Notes: generated by a model not told the origin, from the sequence alone. Shown: positions 44,170-53,808, counted from the stretch's first letter. The stretch: DNA of 64,000 nucleotides from Desulfopila sp. IMCC35008 (GCF_010646885.2 NZ_CP050700.1:5834001-5898000); one strand, 5' to 3'. Made by a program: numbers and translations.

Positions 44170-45568
44170 GGGATCCTCCCAGTGTTGCATTCGCCAGTTC
44201 CTGCAGGCTGACCGGTTTAATGGGCGGTCTCAGCCGGTGTGGCCGGGCGTCTTGCGGTGCTATTTTGGCTCCGCTGACAATGAGTTCATTGACTGCCGAG
44301 GTGCACATCCTTCCCTGGCAGGGTCCCATGCCACAGCGTATTATGGCCTTTATCTCGTTGTGGTCGGTTAGGCCATCCTCGACGAGATCGCGTATCCTGC
44401 CGGCGGTGACACTTTCGCAGCGGCAGACGATGGTGTCGTCTGCCATTGTGTACAGGTCTTTGCGCGGGGCATACATGGCATCGATAAACGGACGCGGGTA
44501 GAGTTCCTTTTTCAGGGCTTCCCGTACAGGCGCAGCCTGTTTGTCATATTCCGGTTTGCTTACCCGGTTCATTTCAAGGGCGATGGCAAGCCCTGCCAGT
44601 CGACCTTTGTATTCGGCTGATTTGGCACCGTGGACGAAACCACCGTCACCGGCAACAAAAACCCTTGGCAGGTTGGTGCACCCATCTTCGCTTACTTCAG
44701 GGTGCCAGAAGCGCTGGACGGGATTCCATTCATGATCGCATCCGACTTGTCTCAGCAGCGAGGTGTTGGGGATGATACCTTCGCTTACCAGCAGGGTGGA
44801 GACGGAGTAGGAAAGCTCTCTTGAACCGCAGGTAAAACGCACTTCGGTCAGTTTATCCTCACCGATAGCCTGCAACCCCTTGACGTTCATGAAAACGGGT
44901 ACCTTGGCTTTCATGGCATTTTTCCGGACCCCGGCAATCATTTTCACGCCTTTCATCATGTAACCGAATCGTTTCATGGCAGCCGGCATGTGTTTCATGG
45001 CCGTCACAGTCTGGGCTATCGGTGTGGTATCGCAGATTGCGGCAACAGGTGCTTCAAGGGCCAAAAGATGCTCGGCAACAAGCCAGACAAGCGGGCCGCT
45101 TCCCGCGACTACCAGTGGCTCAGCCGGGACAAGGCCGGAGTCCTTGAACAGGTTGGACATACCGCCGCAGGTCATGACACCTGGCAGGGTCCAGCCCGGA
45201 AACGGCACGGGACGTTCCATGGCACCGGTGGCGATCACCAGGTAATCCGCATGTAATTTACCTGAAGCACCACCTCTCGAAAGGCAGACATCGCCATTTT
45301 CATCAGCCTGCCAGACGCGGGAACCTGGGTAATACTCCGCTGGTGATTCGGTAAAGGCACAGACAAGATCTCTGCCTTCGCTGTAATCCGGTCCCAGGAG
45401 TGTGTGTTGGTCGGCAGAGGCGTTGCCGATATTGCGGTAGATCTGACCGCCCGGTCCGGCTTGCTCATCAAGTACCGCGATCTCAAGCCCTTTTCTTGCA
45501 AGTTCAGCACCGCAGGCAAGGCCCGCTGGTCCTGCTCCTATTACTATGGTGTCATATTTATTTTTCAT
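44159..45568 (-). CDS. FAD/NAD(P) and [2Fe-2S] amine dehydrogenase alpha subunit
   Basis: This 469-residue subunit is related to HcnB, OoxA/NoxA and the D-hydroxyproline dehydrogenase alpha chain. It has the FAD motif TIVIGAGPAGLACGAELA, a second dinucleotide motif VVAGSGPLVWLVAEHLL and RVFVAGDGGFVHGAKSAEYKG. A C-terminal BFD-type domain has four cysteines (VCRCESV ... CGMGPCQGRMC) for a [2Fe-2S] cluster. It would carry electrons from the DAO-type subunit toward the small ferredoxin subunit and the quinone pool or another acceptor. It starts four bases after the ferredoxin gene ends. Confidence 0.92.
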   Translation of the reverse strand: MKNKYDTIVIGAGPAGLACGAELARKGLEIAVLDEQAGPGGQIYRNIGNASADQHTLLGPDYSEGRDLVCAFTESPAEYYPGSRVWQADENGDVCLSRGGASGKLHADYLVIATGAMERPVPFPGWTLPGVMTCGGMSNLFKDSGLVPAEPLVVAGSGPLVWLVAEHLLALEAPVAAICDTTPIAQTVTAMKHMPAAMKRFGYMMKGVKMIAGVRKNAMKAKVPVFMNVKGLQAIGEDKLTEVRFTCGSRELSYSVSTLLVSEGIIPNTSLLRQVGCDHEWNPVQRFWHPEVSEDGCTNLPRVFVAGDGGFVHGAKSAEYKGRLAGLAIALEMNRVSKPEYDKQAAPVREALKKELYPRPFIDAMYAPRKDLYTMADDTIVCRCESVTAGRIRDLVEDGLTDHNEIKAIIRCGMGPCQGRMCTSAVNELIVSGAKIAPQDARPHRLRPPIKPVSLQELANATLGGSHES

Positions 45569-45572
45569 GGTT

Positions 45573-45884
45573 TCAATTACTTCCCGGACTGTGCTGCCGT
45601 TTAACCCGCATCCCGTCGTATACCGGTTCCAGACATGCCTGACGGTTCTTTTGCCCGTCGATTTCGACCAGACACTCGAAGCAGACCCCCATCAGGCAGT
45701 AGGGTGCCCGTGTATCGTTTTCCGCGGCTGATCTGCAGAAATGGTTGTCGTCGTGACCCAGAAGGGCGGCTGCCACAGTAACTCCTGAAGGTACCGTGCA
45801 ATTCTCACCCTCGAATGTGACGGTGACCGTCTCTTGATTTGCAGACGGAGTACTCCAGACAAATTTGCTGTTGGTGTTACTCAT
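45573..45884 (-). CDS. [2Fe-2S] ferredoxin subunit, HcnA-like
   Basis: This 103-residue protein of the HcnA/Fer2_4 family has the cluster motif CLMGVCFEC with a fourth cysteine in KNRQAC. It is the gamma subunit of the three-part amine dehydrogenase. A GGA-type ribosome site precedes the ATG. The gene lies between the ornithine-cyclodeaminase-like gene (27 bases upstream) and the alpha subunit. Confidence 0.9.
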   Translation of the reverse strand: MSNTNSKFVWSTPSANQETVTVTFEGENCTVPSGVTVAAALLGHDDNHFCRSAAENDTRAPYCLMGVCFECLVEIDGQKNRQACLEPVYDGMRVKRQHSPGSN

Positions 45885-45911
45885 TACAATTCCATTCGTA
45901 ATTGCTGATAA

Positions 45912-47027
45912 TTAGACGCGGTACGGTTGTTCCCACATCACGAGATCCTGGCCAAGTCCTTTTTCCACGGCGTTTTCATACATCACCATGGCCCAGCCGA
46001 TATCCTGGAGAATCATGCCGTTGGAGATAAAATAGCGTCGCTTGTCGCTGGCCTTATCGATGGTGGCCAGGCCAGCGGCGATTTTGCCCAGGTCGTTTAT
46101 ATCGCTTTCCCTGATCTCACCGCTGTCAACCAGGCTATGGAGTTGGATATGCGGGATGGTGCGCTCGTCTTCGGGCAGCATCAATCCTTCTATCTTGTAG
46201 GTCTTTTGCATTTCCCAGCCATCGGGTACGACGTAGGCTTCTTTGAGGTAATTCTTTTCGACATTGGCACGACCAGGCAGGGTGAGGAGGGATCCTTCCT
46301 TTAACCATTCATCCTTGAAAAGTGGGGTGTGGTCGCCGGAGATGGCTGAGGTGATAATGTCCTGTCCAATGACTGCATCTTCGAAGCGGTTGACAATGGT
46401 GACATCGATATTGAGCTGTTCGCCCATCTCCTCGCAGAAAATGCGTGATGCCTCTTTGTTAATGTCGAATACCGTGACCTTCTTGAGTGAGGGGACAGCC
46501 TTGACGATTGCGCTGGTGCTGAACTTGCTGATAGGACCGGCAGCGATAACACCCAGAGTCTCACTGTCTTCGCGGGCCAGGTAACGTGCGCTTAAGCCGA
46601 CAACTGCTCCTGTGCGCATGCCGCTCAGGATGTTGGCTTCCATGACCGCCAGGGGACTTGCGGTTTCGGCGTCATTCAGGGTCATGGTAAGGATGGACCG
46701 AGGCAGCCCGTGTTTTTGAGGGTTATTGACATTCGATCCGTACCACTTATTCCCGCAGACCTTAAAGCGCCCCCCCAGATAACCGGGCAGTGACATGAAC
46801 CTCTGGTCAGGACCGCCCTTGGGCATGCCCTCAAATTTCGGTTCCTTAGGGAACCATATACGCTGGCCATGTGAGTTACGGGTCGAGCCGCCCATGACGT
46901 AATCACCTTTGCCGAGCAGGGTGAAAACTTCATCCATGGTATCGATACAGCGTTCCATATCGGTGACGCCGGCAGCAATCATGTCCTGTTGGGAGAGAAA
47001 CTTCATGACAAGTCTGGAAGATGACAT
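45912..47027 (-). CDS. Ornithine cyclodeaminase/mu-crystallin family protein
   Basis: This protein of about 371 residues belongs to the NAD(P)-dependent OCD family, which interconverts amino acids, imines and keto acids. Visible features are ILSGMRTGAVVGLSARYLA, a Rossmann segment LGVIAAGPISKFSTSAIVK (the loop is AAGPIS rather than GxGxQA) and DIITSAISGDHTPLF. The long N-terminal part and C-terminal MYENAVEKGLGQDLVMWEQP are not in short family members; they recall octopine/ornithine-type enzymes. The ATG at 47027 follows GAGGTACACT. It opens the operon with the HcnABC-like subunits, an arrangement like that of opine catabolism genes (oxidase plus ocd). The true substrate is unknown. Confidence 0.85.
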   Translation of the reverse strand: MSSSRLVMKFLSQQDMIAAGVTDMERCIDTMDEVFTLLGKGDYVMGGSTRNSHGQRIWFPKEPKFEGMPKGGPDQRFMSLPGYLGGRFKVCGNKWYGSNVNNPQKHGLPRSILTMTLNDAETASPLAVMEANILSGMRTGAVVGLSARYLAREDSETLGVIAAGPISKFSTSAIVKAVPSLKKVTVFDINKEASRIFCEEMGEQLNIDVTIVNRFEDAVIGQDIITSAISGDHTPLFKDEWLKEGSLLTLPGRANVEKNYLKEAYVVPDGWEMQKTYKIEGLMLPEDERTIPHIQLHSLVDSGEIRESDINDLGKIAAGLATIDKASDKRRYFISNGMILQDIGWAMVMYENAVEKGLGQDLVMWEQPYRV

Positions 47028-47099
47028 AGTGTACCTCACTGTGATAGGAGCAATTGTGTTTCTATCGGAAACGGGCTTTATGTGACAAGATAGAGATGT

Positions 47100-47129
47100 A
47101 TGATATATCAGACTTCAGATATTTGTCAA
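47100..47129 (-). promoter_or_regulatory. Sigma70-type promoter of the amine dehydrogenase operon
   Basis: On the minus strand TTGACA, an 18-base spacer and TATCAT (five of six consensus bases) stand about 70 bases before the ATG. An inverted repeat GTTTC-N5-GAAAC lies at 47058-47072 in the leader and could be an operator. Confidence 0.6.
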
Positions 47130-47310
47130 TAACAGATGTAAAAACCTGTAGACAGGCATTTTTTTATACTTGTAATGCTGCATGTTGGTCCATTATTCTA
47201 TAATGACCAGGGCATTGTTGATCGTAGGGATTTCAATGTGTCCTGTCTTGAGATTGTCGTATGATGGTCCAGATGTGAAATGGTTATATGGCTGATGGAA
47301 ATCGAGTATT

Positions 47311-47979
47311 ATGGTGCAAGAAGATCCCAAGGCCTGGGAGTATGAAGGGAATCCCAGGGATAATTTTACCACCTTCGATAATCGTGATATTCCGGCGGGA
47401 AAACCGGCTGATTCAAGAGGGATTTTTCGGCATCTGGTTATCCGCAAAGGGTTAATCCTTATTTTCCTTGGATTGGTGGGTTGTATATTTCTACTCGGCC
47501 ACCAGTGGCCGTATAAATACCCTTACTTTACTGTTTCGTTTCTGCAGTCTGTTATGCACGATTATTTTCCGCGAATGGGGAATGGTAACAGTGCGTATGA
47601 AGAAGCTGGGCCACCGGCTGTTGCTGTAGACAGGGAACAAACTGATGGAGGACCGATACATCGTGAATATAATGAGGCTGATATTGAGCAGGCCAAGCGG
47701 GAGGTCCTGCTTCAACGAAGGGTTGAGTTGAATAGGCAGCGGGTGTTGAACAAGGTGGAACGTAATGAGCCACCGGTTGCGACAAAAACAGAAGAGGCAG
47801 CAGTTCCCCGATACAGGTATGAAATCGAGTTGTTCAGCGGGAGCAGAATTTTTACCGATAACGCGGTTATGTCAAAAGATACAGTGTCCTTTGAAGATTC
47901 AGGCGGTCTCTGGGTCTCCATAGATAAGAATGAAGTAAAGAAGATGACGCGCACCAGGATTGGAGCCGGTACTCCTTAA
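47311..47979 (+). CDS. Single-pass membrane protein of unknown function
   Basis: This 222-residue protein has a polar N-tail, one membrane helix (GLILIFLGLVGCIFLLGHQW, about 47-66) and a periplasmic part with a charged helix (ADIEQAKREVLLQRRVELNR). The small C-terminal beta domain (YRYEIELFSGSRIFTDNAVM, then VSFEDSGGLWVSIDKNEVKK) resembles short Hfq/LSm-like or 'GSRI' beta folds seen in membrane-anchored proteins. No family is assigned. It is followed at 57 bases by a DUF3786 gene. Confidence 0.65.
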   Translation: MVQEDPKAWEYEGNPRDNFTTFDNRDIPAGKPADSRGIFRHLVIRKGLILIFLGLVGCIFLLGHQWPYKYPYFTVSFLQSVMHDYFPRMGNGNSAYEEAGPPAVAVDREQTDGGPIHREYNEADIEQAKREVLLQRRVELNRQRVLNKVERNEPPVATKTEEAAVPRYRYEIELFSGSRIFTDNAVMSKDTVSFEDSGGLWVSIDKNEVKKMTRTRIGAGTP

Positions 47980-48035
47980 TCCAGGTTTGTCTTGTTGTGG
48001 TAAATGTAGGAAACTGCGAAGGGAAAAATGAGGTT

Positions 48036-48668
48036 ATGGGCCAACCGAACGAGGTGTTTGAGAAAACCTACACGCATTATCTATCCTTGCTGGCTGACGC
48101 GGATCTGGGTGGGATAGCCCTGCGACTCGGTATACCGTTTGATGATGGTGAAATGACGATTATGCTGTCAGGCGAGGGCTACCGTGTTTCAAAAGGGGGG
48201 ATCAGGAGTTGTGATGGCAAAAGGGCGGGATTTGCCCAGAGTATTGTCCTCTTTAAATATCTGCTGATGCTGCCGGATGAAATCCCTGAACCGTCGGGTT
48301 GGGTCGCCTACCATACCTTTAAGGATGCGCAACCTTTACGGCAGAACTATTCACTCCAGACCAATGCCAGGATTGCTGAATATTTTTCCGGAAAACTCGT
48401 TGAACTGGAGTTGGCGGGTAAAAGGTTGGGAGGAGAGATTGTTGCGGATGACGCCTCTTTCGATGTCTCCATGCAGTTTACACTCTTACCGAAAATCCCC
48501 CTCTTTTTACGATTCAACGATGCGGATGAAGATTTCGAATCCGAGTGTACCACTTTGTTTGACCAGACGATCGAATCTTACCTGGATATGGAGTCGGTGA
48601 GTATTCTCGGCTCCCTTTTTGCACACAAGTTAACGAGGGACACCGGGGCAACAGCAGATGATAACTAA
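48036..48668 (+). CDS. DUF3786 protein
   Basis: This protein of about 210 residues belongs to a family common in anaerobic, corrinoid-using and sulfate-reducing bacteria. Recognisable parts are VFEKTYTHYLSLLADADLGG, FAQSIVLFKYLLML, PSGWVAYHTFKDAQPL and the terminal VSILGSLFAHKLTRD. Its biochemical role is not known. The ATG at 48036 is taken because similarity to the family begins there; a GTG 39 bases earlier is also open. It overlaps the next gene by 11 bases. Confidence 0.75.
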   Translation: MGQPNEVFEKTYTHYLSLLADADLGGIALRLGIPFDDGEMTIMLSGEGYRVSKGGIRSCDGKRAGFAQSIVLFKYLLMLPDEIPEPSGWVAYHTFKDAQPLRQNYSLQTNARIAEYFSGKLVELELAGKRLGGEIVADDASFDVSMQFTLLPKIPLFLRFNDADEDFESECTTLFDQTIESYLDMESVSILGSLFAHKLTRDTGATADDN

Positions 48669-49434
48669 TCTGCCATATAAAGTTATATTTCCACTCCTGG
48701 GAGCATTGCTCCTCCCACTCCTGGCGGGTGCCATCCTGACCAGGACAGGATCTTTTCTCACGCCCCAGGCCTACCTGCTTCCCCTGCTGGTTGGCGGGAC
48801 ATTCGGTTTCTTGCTTGGTTATCTCCAGGACAGGTACCGAAAAGCCTTGATCAATCTCAAGGAGTTGAATACGGTTTTGCAGGAAGAGATGCGGGAAAAA
48901 GAACGAAGCGAAGTCCGTCATGCGGCTCTTTTTGAGAAAAATCACAGCATCATGTTGCTCATAGATCCTGGTTCCGGTGCTGTTGTCGATGCCAATTCGG
49001 CAGCTTGTGATTTTTACGGATATACACGGGATGAAATACGCAAGATTACAATTTCTGAGATTAATACCTTGTCAGAAGCTGCGGTGAAACTTGAGATAGT
49101 CCGGGCGCAAGAAGAGAAAAGGAAGCAGTTCCTCTTCAAGCACCGCCTGGCCTCAGGTGAGATCCGTGAGGTGGAGGTCTACTCCGGCCCGATTGATATA
49201 GATGACAACCAATACCTGTTGTATGTTATAAATGATATTACTGAATTGAAATTGCTTCGCGGTATTATTCCTATTTGTTCCAAATGCAAGCAAATTAGAG
49301 ATGATAAGGGGTATTGGAGCCAGGTCGAATCATATATATCCCACCACTCGGAGGCGGATTTCAGCCACTCCATATGCCCTCAATGTGCCGAGGAACTCTA
49401 TCCGGAGGTATTCGACCAGGAGCAGGATGGATAA
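48658..49434 (+). CDS. Membrane PAS-domain protein with C-terminal cysteine module
   Basis: This 258-residue protein has two N-terminal membrane helices (VIFPLLGALLLPLLAGAIL and AYLLPLLVGGTFGFLLGYL), a coiled stretch and a PAS domain (about 88-195: IMLLIDPGSGAVVDANSAAC). Its tail has the pattern ICSKCKQIRDDKGYW ... HSICPQCAEELYPE. Two CxxC pairs, one in each half, suggest a zinc or redox site. This tail occurs at the end of many sensor proteins in this bacterial group. There is no kinase or DNA-binding domain, so it must signal through a partner. Confidence 0.85.
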   Translation: MITNLPYKVIFPLLGALLLPLLAGAILTRTGSFLTPQAYLLPLLVGGTFGFLLGYLQDRYRKALINLKELNTVLQEEMREKERSEVRHAALFEKNHSIMLLIDPGSGAVVDANSAACDFYGYTRDEIRKITISEINTLSEAAVKLEIVRAQEEKRKQFLFKHRLASGEIREVEVYSGPIDIDDNQYLLYVINDITELKLLRGIIPICSKCKQIRDDKGYWSQVESYISHHSEADFSHSICPQCAEELYPEVFDQEQDG

Positions 49435-49454
49435 TTCTACCCTGCCTTCCTTTC

Positions 49455-52400
49455 TCATTCGGGCCGATCATCTTTTGTGATTGTGCTTGTCTGCTGAGCA
49501 GGCTCAGACTTCTTTTTCCGTTTCAGACCAATGGTGGTTTGTTTCCAACCACTCTCGACTGTAAAGCAGTGCCACCCCCACTTGACCCATTTCAGCAGGT
49601 TGAATGCCAGCCACAGTGCCCAGGTGAGCATGGTGATGCGGTAGGCCAACATTGGGATAGAGACAACCATCGGTTGCGGCAGGGCAGTTTCAACAACCCG
49701 ATCCTGGTACCAGCGCAACAGGAAGCTAGATGAATTGTTACCGGCAATCAGCATATCCGGATGGCCGAGCAAGCCGTTCCTGATGGCGAAAATCAGGGCA
49801 CCGATGGTGATAAGAGTGAGAGCGACAAGCACTACCTGGGCGAGGTTAAACCATGCCCCATTCAGCAGGTTCCCTTTCTCTGCACGGATCTTAAGAGCCA
49901 CAAACCAACCGACAATAACCAGACAGGGAATAAGGCCACTCTGGCAGAGGCCGAAACCGAGGATAAACCAGTGGTAGCTCCTGAGTGGCGTGATTTTGAG
50001 ATAACCCAGGATGATTGAGGCGATCAGGATAATAAGCAGCTCGCTGTAAAAAAGAATGGCTGGACCTATCCGCGGGCCTTTGACAAACCATACCCAACGT
50101 TTGCCGATGCGGATTTCGATAGTACCATTGACACTTTCACTGCCCAGATCGATTTCGGGTACCTCGAAGACGGTGGAAATGCCTTCCGGGGTCTGCCAGG
50201 TGATTTCAATGTGCTGGCTACCGGGAGTAAGCGGTACAATGACCGTACGCTCATTTTTAACTGGCTGCTCCCGGCCGTTGATTTTTACTGATTGGATAGT
50301 TGCGTTTTCAGGGATAATGACCTGCTGCTGGTCTCCTCGTGTGGAGCGGATGGTCAAGGCGAGCTGCATGGCGGTGGACCTGAGACCCGGACTGATTTGC
50401 AGCAGGCTTGAATCGATGGTCTTGGTGGTTCCCGGAACACCTTTGGGCCTGGTGATATCCAGGCTTAGCTTCTCGCCGGGCCATGGGCGCCATTCAGGTC
50501 GCCAGGCACCACCTTTTGAATGATGATGGATAGGGGCAAAGCCATCTGCTTCCACGTGCCAGATTGGGCTGGCGTCAAGTCGCCATATTTCATACCACTC
50601 TGTTGTTTCAGGGGCTTCCAGAAGTATCCGGGATTTTTTTTCAAAGACAGAGCTCCATCGCTTCTGCTTCTGGTTGGTGGCAAAACCAACCTTCACACCA
50701 TAGTCATCCACCTCATATTCGGGGTTGGTAACGGATTCACCCTCAAGAAGGGGGACGGTCAGAAAAACGGAGGTGCCAACGGGTGAGAGCCGGGTGATGA
50801 CAGTTTCCACCCGCCATTGCAGGCCGAGATGCAGGATCCGTTCGACCTGCATAAGCGGTGGCAGGGTTGAGGTTTCGAAATCTTCTGAGTTTTGCAGATT
50901 GTCACTTTTGATAAACTGGAGTTGACCACCCGGAACATTGTTGATATCAAGCCCTTCCACAGACCACTCGTTACTGCCGTCAAACGTTGCAGTATGTGGC
51001 GTAACTGGCAGCATAAGCTGCAAATCTGTCGCGTTCAGCAGACCGGTCATCCGCAAGGTGTGACGTCCGGCATTCAAGGGGACCCAGAGGTTGTTATTGT
51101 TTTCGAGAACAGGGATACGTACCTTGTCCAGGGTGATTCCCCGCCAGAAAATACCTTCTCCCTGCGGGAGCCGGACGGCGGATTCAATGATGCTGTTCGC
51201 TTGAATGGTAAGTGTGATTTTTGAACCTTTGAGAACAATCTGCATCGATTCGAGATCTGCACAGTCCGGGAAACATTTATCAGGCTCCAGCATTCGGGTG
51301 CGGAGGGTTTGCAATAACTCACTATCCGGATATTGGGAGCAGTATCCGAAGGGTACTGAGGCGGTGGTCAGGAGCAGCAGAAAGACGGCAGCAGCAGTTG
51401 TAACCCGGGCCTTTGATGTTGGTTGGACTGGAGTACTTGTTTTCTTTTCACGGTCGAACATAAAAAATGCCAGTAGGAAAATGGCCATCACCTTCAGAAC
51501 CGTGAGTACCAGGTTGATAATTGGTGAGATCATGATGAGTTCCAGCATCAACTCTTTCTCCACCGGACCGTTCCATGTGAGAGGTATGACCCGCCATTTT
51601 TTATCCGGCACACCGGGACCGGCCTGAACTTTAGACTGGGTATCATACTGTTGTTCCAGCCGCTTTGGGGCCAGGTTTTCGATGTCAGCAGGTACACTGC
51701 GCTTTGACAGTACCTTTCCGGCGTACTGGCCGACAGCTTCGGGAATGGCGTCGTCTTCCATGACCGTGGTGTAGGACATCTCGCTTTGCTGATCCACGGG
51801 AGGTGAATACGGCTGGTAGACTCTTTCAAGTTGAGGGAAAAAGCCGATGCGCAACTGTTCAACGGAGTAGGGGAGCACGATAATGACTAAGCCGATGAGG
51901 AGTGCGACCCTGGCTCTTTTAAAGAGAATTATAAATCGAGAGTCCGGAACAGCCTTGATAATACCGATGCAACCAAGGAGGGCCAGCCATAAGTAGACTG
52001 GTGCCTCGGGATCATGATAGGAGAGTGTCAGGCCGATCAGTGCAAGCGTTCCCGGTATAAAACCGAGGAGCTTAAAGGTGGAGATGACGATGATAAGAAC
52101 AATAAAGCAGTCGAGTAACGTCCATCGCGACAGCCAGGTCCTGGCGGTGTCAACACCGGTAGCGTGAAGCAGCTTCCAGCCGGGAGGCAGGATAAGTTGG
52201 GCCGAGAGGTTCTGGATGGATTGTCCCCAGCCGCCAGCTGGTAAAAGCATGGTGCCTTCAAGCCTGCTGACCGCCATCCCGTTTATCTGTCCCTGCCGAA
52301 CTTCGACTCCCGCAGGTTCACCCACGGACAGGCGGGTGATAAGCTGATCCTGGCCGTTGATAACCATCCGGCCAAGTTCTGCCGGTTCCTGCATTTCAAG

Positions 52401-53534
52401 TCTTGGTTGCCGGTGAACGGTGCCTGATATTGCATCCTGGATGGTTATCCCTGAGCCGTCGCTGTCAAGCCAGAGTGTACGGTGCAGGGTGAGCTGGTTC
52501 GGGGGCGGTTCAGGATTACCTCGTTTTATGGTTTCAAAAACCATGGACTGCCCTTTTTTCATGAGGTACGCCGGAAAGGTGTGCCACTCGCCAGGGATGG
52601 TTGTTCGGCTGGGGTCGACGGCTGTAGCATCTCCCTTGATCTTGACCATGCGCAGCTGGTTGTGTGCTTCAAAGCTCCAGTATTCTGTATCAGGTCCCAG
52701 CTCGGATTTATCGAAACGAAGGGTCTCTACCTCTCTGCGGAGGCGTGATTCATACAGAATGGTGAAATTCCCGGGCCGGGCCTGCATATGCATGAGTCCA
52801 TCGGTCCCGATCTTGACCGGCAGGTTGCTGTGAAGGCGAATCGGGATCTGGTTCTCCGGTAGCTGCCAGTCGATTTGTATTTCGCGTGGTTTACCTGAGA
52901 CCTGGAGTTCAATACGACTGGTCACCATCATCGGGATGGTATCCCTGATAAGACGATAGACCTGAGTATGGATGGTATCTTGCTGTTGATCCTTGTTGTC
53001 TGATTGGCGTGAAAGCCACAGGGTATTACCCGTGATGTCGGCTGAGTGCTCATCCCCATTCAGGGTAAATGGACTGATGAGAGCCGTCCCGCTGGGAATA
53101 CGGATCGACTCCGGGAGTGATTGCCAGGTAAAACTGCCTCTGACGGTGTAGTTTCCAGGTTTGTCGATATAGATTGCAGGCATCCCCTGTTTATTGACAA
53201 GCAAAGCCGCCTTATTGTTCATCTTTACCTTTTGTGGCCAGTATTTTTCCTGGCCCGGAAGTAGTATCCACCCCTCTTTTTTCATCCGCCATTTCTGTTT
53301 AAATGTGCCTCCGGTTGACTGCAGCTTGAGTTCCAGCGGTTCAGGCCAGACGCAAAATCTGTCTTTACCGTTACGTGAGGAGGTGCAGAGTCGTTCTTCC
53401 TGACCATGTAATACCCAGGGCACCCAGGGCTGTAGCTGCTCGGGAATGGTGGGTGCGGAACCATGGGCGCTGGGAGAATAGAAGACGATGAAAAGGAGCG
53501 ACAGCCAGTAAAGCTTTTTACTGATATCAGCCAT
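49455..53534 (-). CDS. Very large envelope/membrane protein of unknown function
   Basis: This protein of about 1359 residues has a Sec signal peptide (KKLYWLSLLFIVFYSPSAHG), then about 460 residues of beta-rich periplasmic sequence. A membrane block lies at about 480-610 (WTLLDCFIVLIIVISTFKLL, FIILFKRARVALLIGLVIIV). A further helix near 700-720 leads to a second beta-rich domain, and five or more helices follow near the C-terminus. The beta parts have jelly-roll-like motifs (GRHTLRMTGLLNATDLQLML, GSQHIEITWQTPEG), suggesting carbohydrate or protein binding. I do not recognise a named family. The ATG at 53534 follows GGGAGG. The gene stands alone between a convergent and a divergent gene. Confidence 0.75.
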   Translation of the reverse strand: MADISKKLYWLSLLFIVFYSPSAHGSAPTIPEQLQPWVPWVLHGQEERLCTSSRNGKDRFCVWPEPLELKLQSTGGTFKQKWRMKKEGWILLPGQEKYWPQKVKMNNKAALLVNKQGMPAIYIDKPGNYTVRGSFTWQSLPESIRIPSGTALISPFTLNGDEHSADITGNTLWLSRQSDNKDQQQDTIHTQVYRLIRDTIPMMVTSRIELQVSGKPREIQIDWQLPENQIPIRLHSNLPVKIGTDGLMHMQARPGNFTILYESRLRREVETLRFDKSELGPDTEYWSFEAHNQLRMVKIKGDATAVDPSRTTIPGEWHTFPAYLMKKGQSMVFETIKRGNPEPPPNQLTLHRTLWLDSDGSGITIQDAISGTVHRQPRLEMQEPAELGRMVINGQDQLITRLSVGEPAGVEVRQGQINGMAVSRLEGTMLLPAGGWGQSIQNLSAQLILPPGWKLLHATGVDTARTWLSRWTLLDCFIVLIIVISTFKLLGFIPGTLALIGLTLSYHDPEAPVYLWLALLGCIGIIKAVPDSRFIILFKRARVALLIGLVIIVLPYSVEQLRIGFFPQLERVYQPYSPPVDQQSEMSYTTVMEDDAIPEAVGQYAGKVLSKRSVPADIENLAPKRLEQQYDTQSKVQAGPGVPDKKWRVIPLTWNGPVEKELMLELIMISPIINLVLTVLKVMAIFLLAFFMFDREKKTSTPVQPTSKARVTTAAAVFLLLLTTASVPFGYCSQYPDSELLQTLRTRMLEPDKCFPDCADLESMQIVLKGSKITLTIQANSIIESAVRLPQGEGIFWRGITLDKVRIPVLENNNNLWVPLNAGRHTLRMTGLLNATDLQLMLPVTPHTATFDGSNEWSVEGLDINNVPGGQLQFIKSDNLQNSEDFETSTLPPLMQVERILHLGLQWRVETVITRLSPVGTSVFLTVPLLEGESVTNPEYEVDDYGVKVGFATNQKQKRWSSVFEKKSRILLEAPETTEWYEIWRLDASPIWHVEADGFAPIHHHSKGGAWRPEWRPWPGEKLSLDITRPKGVPGTTKTIDSSLLQISPGLRSTAMQLALTIRSTRGDQQQVIIPENATIQSVKINGREQPVKNERTVIVPLTPGSQHIEITWQTPEGISTVFEVPEIDLGSESVNGTIEIRIGKRWVWFVKGPRIGPAILFYSELLIILIASIILGYLKITPLRSYHWFILGFGLCQSGLIPCLVIVGWFVALKIRAEKGNLLNGAWFNLAQVVLVALTLITIGALIFAIRNGLLGHPDMLIAGNNSSSFLLRWYQDRVVETALPQPMVVSIPMLAYRITMLTWALWLAFNLLKWVKWGWHCFTVESGWKQTTIGLKRKKKSEPAQQTSTITKDDRPE

Positions 53535-53808
53535 GTAGGCCTCCCGACAAGGGTGAAAGAGCATGTTGGTAAGAATGTCGATTTATTATAGCCTGTTATG
53601 TTCAAAATTAAAGGACAAAGAAAGTCTGCATCACATGGTTCCTGGCCGTGAGATACCTGGGAGTGCTAAAATGTAACAATCTTACAATTATGGTTGGGTT
53701 TCGACACGGGAGCAGAGAGCGAGTTGGCCGGTCAGTCGGTTGTGATTTTGAAATTAATACTTATTTCATTGACTTATGGTGGTGGTTTCCGTCTGGCATT
53801 GTTTGTGC

